Source: Elusimicrobiota bacterium
GTDB taxonomy: Bacteria > Elusimicrobiota > Elusimicrobia > UBA1565 > UBA9628
Direction: 5' to 3'
DNA: 64,000 bases
Assembly (NCBI GenBank): GCA_028868375.1
Contig: JAGWUP010000003.1
Span: 1-64,000 of the forward strand
Shown: piece by piece, positions 63,214-64,000 of the stretch
How the letters are laid out: each line of letters opens with the position of its first letter
How positions within the stretch are numbered: the first letter of the stretch is position 1
The notes under the pieces: model-generated
What the model was told of the DNA's origin: nothing
Database searches by the model: none
What the model saw: only the letters and a program-made list of their open reading frames with translations
Translations under genes and position numbers: made by a program

Positions 63214-63997
63214 CGCGCCTCCTCCAGACGCGCAGACGAAACTTGTTCTCGCCGAGCTTCTCGATGGAATGATCGAAGCCCGACTCTTCCAGCTGCGGAT
63301 AGAGCGGCAACGGCTCGCGGTGATGGCTGACCTCGAGGACGTCCTTGGGGCCGAGCTCCTGGATCTTCTGGAGGATCTCGATCATCGGCTGGGGCGGCTC
63401 CATTTGGCTGACGTCGAGCGTCAGCAGCCGGCCGGGTTGCTTGGCCTCGGTGTGCCCGTGACCGCCGCAGCCGCAGCCTTCGTGCTTCGGCTTTCTAAGG
63501 AAGTATACCATCCAGTCCTCTTCGGCGAGCTTCTCGCTCCAGGCCTGGAAGCCCTTTGTCCCCAGGACCGCAAACAGAGGCCGGGGCTCGAAAGTCGCCC
63601 TCACCACCAGGACTTCTCCTGGTTCGACCGATGAGGCCGCAGCCACGATCTTTTCGAGCGGTTCTCGGCCGGCTCGCAGGTCTTCGCGGACATCGACCAG
63701 CTTGCCGCCGTCGCGGGCCCAATTCGGCCGCTCTGCGGCGCCCTCGGGCGCCTTCTTCGGCGCGGACGCGACGCGCTTGATCAGGACGACCCAGCGCTCC
63801 GGCCCCTTCTCCACGGGATTCCAATCGAACTCCCCCGTGCGCTCCGCGCGGAACTCATAGAAGAGGGGCTTCGGGTCATGATCGTTGACGAGCTTGATCG
63901 TCCCCCCGACCGGCAGCCCCTCCCAGGTGTTGAAAATCTTCGGATGCCTCTCGCGCGGGATCATGTCGCGCACGTCAAGCAGCACTTCTTGGCTCAT
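63206..63997 (-). CDS. Triple DUF2249 domain protein
   Basis: A 263-residue protein of three DUF2249-like modules: about 1-75 (LDVRDMIPRERHPKIFNTWEGLPVGG, then LVNDHDPKPLFYEF), about 98-170 (VDVREDLRAGREPLEKIVAA), and about 190-263 (LDVSQMEPPQPMIEILQKIQ, then HHREPLPLYP). A CGCGGHGH linker sits between the second and third. DUF2249 proteins occur in denitrification/NO-response gene groups, often with hemerythrin-like proteins. The ATG at 63997 is at the window edge, so the promoter is not seen. Confidence 0.85.
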   Translation of the reverse strand: MSQEVLLDVRDMIPRERHPKIFNTWEGLPVGGTIKLVNDHDPKPLFYEFRAERTGEFDWNPVEKGPERWVVLIKRVASAPKKAPEGAAERPNWARDGGKLVDVREDLRAGREPLEKIVAAASSVEPGEVLVVRATFEPRPLFAVLGTKGFQAWSEKLAEEDWMVYFLRKPKHEGCGCGGHGHTEAKQPGRLLTLDVSQMEPPQPMIEILQKIQELGPKDVLEVSHHREPLPLYPQLEESGFDHSIEKLGENKFRLRVWRRRDA

Positions 63998-64000
63998 ATT

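Overview
The window is GC-rich, densely packed bacterial DNA from a diderm (Gram-negative) organism. It carries a predicted outer-membrane barrel, periplasmic proteins, a trigger factor/ClpP/Lon protease set and a split proton-translocating transhydrogenase. The mix of GYF-domain, SpoIID-like and TPR proteins with otherwise ordinary housekeeping genes would fit a high-GC Elusimicrobiota-like lineage, but that placement is a low-confidence inference. Many genes begin 6-10 nt after a -10-like hexamer and lack a Shine-Dalgarno site, so leaderless transcripts appear common here.

Layout. 1-13 kb (mostly minus strand): rpmF/yceD with a glycosyltransferase, a small 'WWYDW' protein divergent from a tandem Usp, isocitrate dehydrogenase with an inserted zinc ribbon, a patatin-like lipase, a GT4 glycosyltransferase, a barrel/transglutaminase-like fusion, a SpoIID-like protein and a GYF-domain protein. 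13-21.3 kb (plus): tRNA-Lys, tRNA-Leu, tig, a secreted unknown, clpP, lon, then a class V aminotransferase with serA (serine synthesis). 21.3-25 kb: alanine dehydrogenase, small membrane/periplasmic proteins, and a stress cluster (second WWYDW protein, Hsp20, CBS pair). 25-31 kb (minus): a glucoamylase, gnd, zwf, cyclase and polyphosphate-glucokinase operon that could feed stored glucan into the oxidative pentose phosphate pathway. 31-38 kb (plus): serine beta-lactamase-like protein, ECF sigma factor, small membrane protein, Cu-type P1B ATPase, DHA2 exporter and Ni/Co permease. 38-43 kb (minus): MsrA, CcdA-like and MsrB-thioredoxin (envelope methionine repair), then a glycine-betaine/choline-type ABC importer. 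43-45 kb: response regulator and a histidine kinase interrupted by an in-frame TGA. 45-56 kb: pntAB, two secreted unknowns, a prolyl oligopeptidase, DUF427, an MFS transporter and a beta-propeller.

55.7-60.9 kb is a visibly more AT-rich accessory island: two paralogous tandem-HTH regulators bracket a HigBA-type toxin-antitoxin pair, an orphan DndB-like DGQHR protein under a promoter with three direct repeats, and a winged-helix protein fused to a nucleoside-deoxyribosyltransferase/TIR-like domain. No dndCDE genes are present. This is the best candidate for an undescribed, possibly defensive, system. The right end (60.9-64 kb) has DUF488, a broken nitric-oxide reductase fragment and a DUF2249/NnrS-like/DUF59 operon.

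Other non-coding structure includes a dispersed nested-palindrome repeat in four copies (two inside a 271-bp inverted-repeat element over the patatin gene start), similar stop-overlapping hairpins between two convergent gene pairs, and several hairpins in the island. No rRNA, CRISPR array, transposase or integrase was seen.
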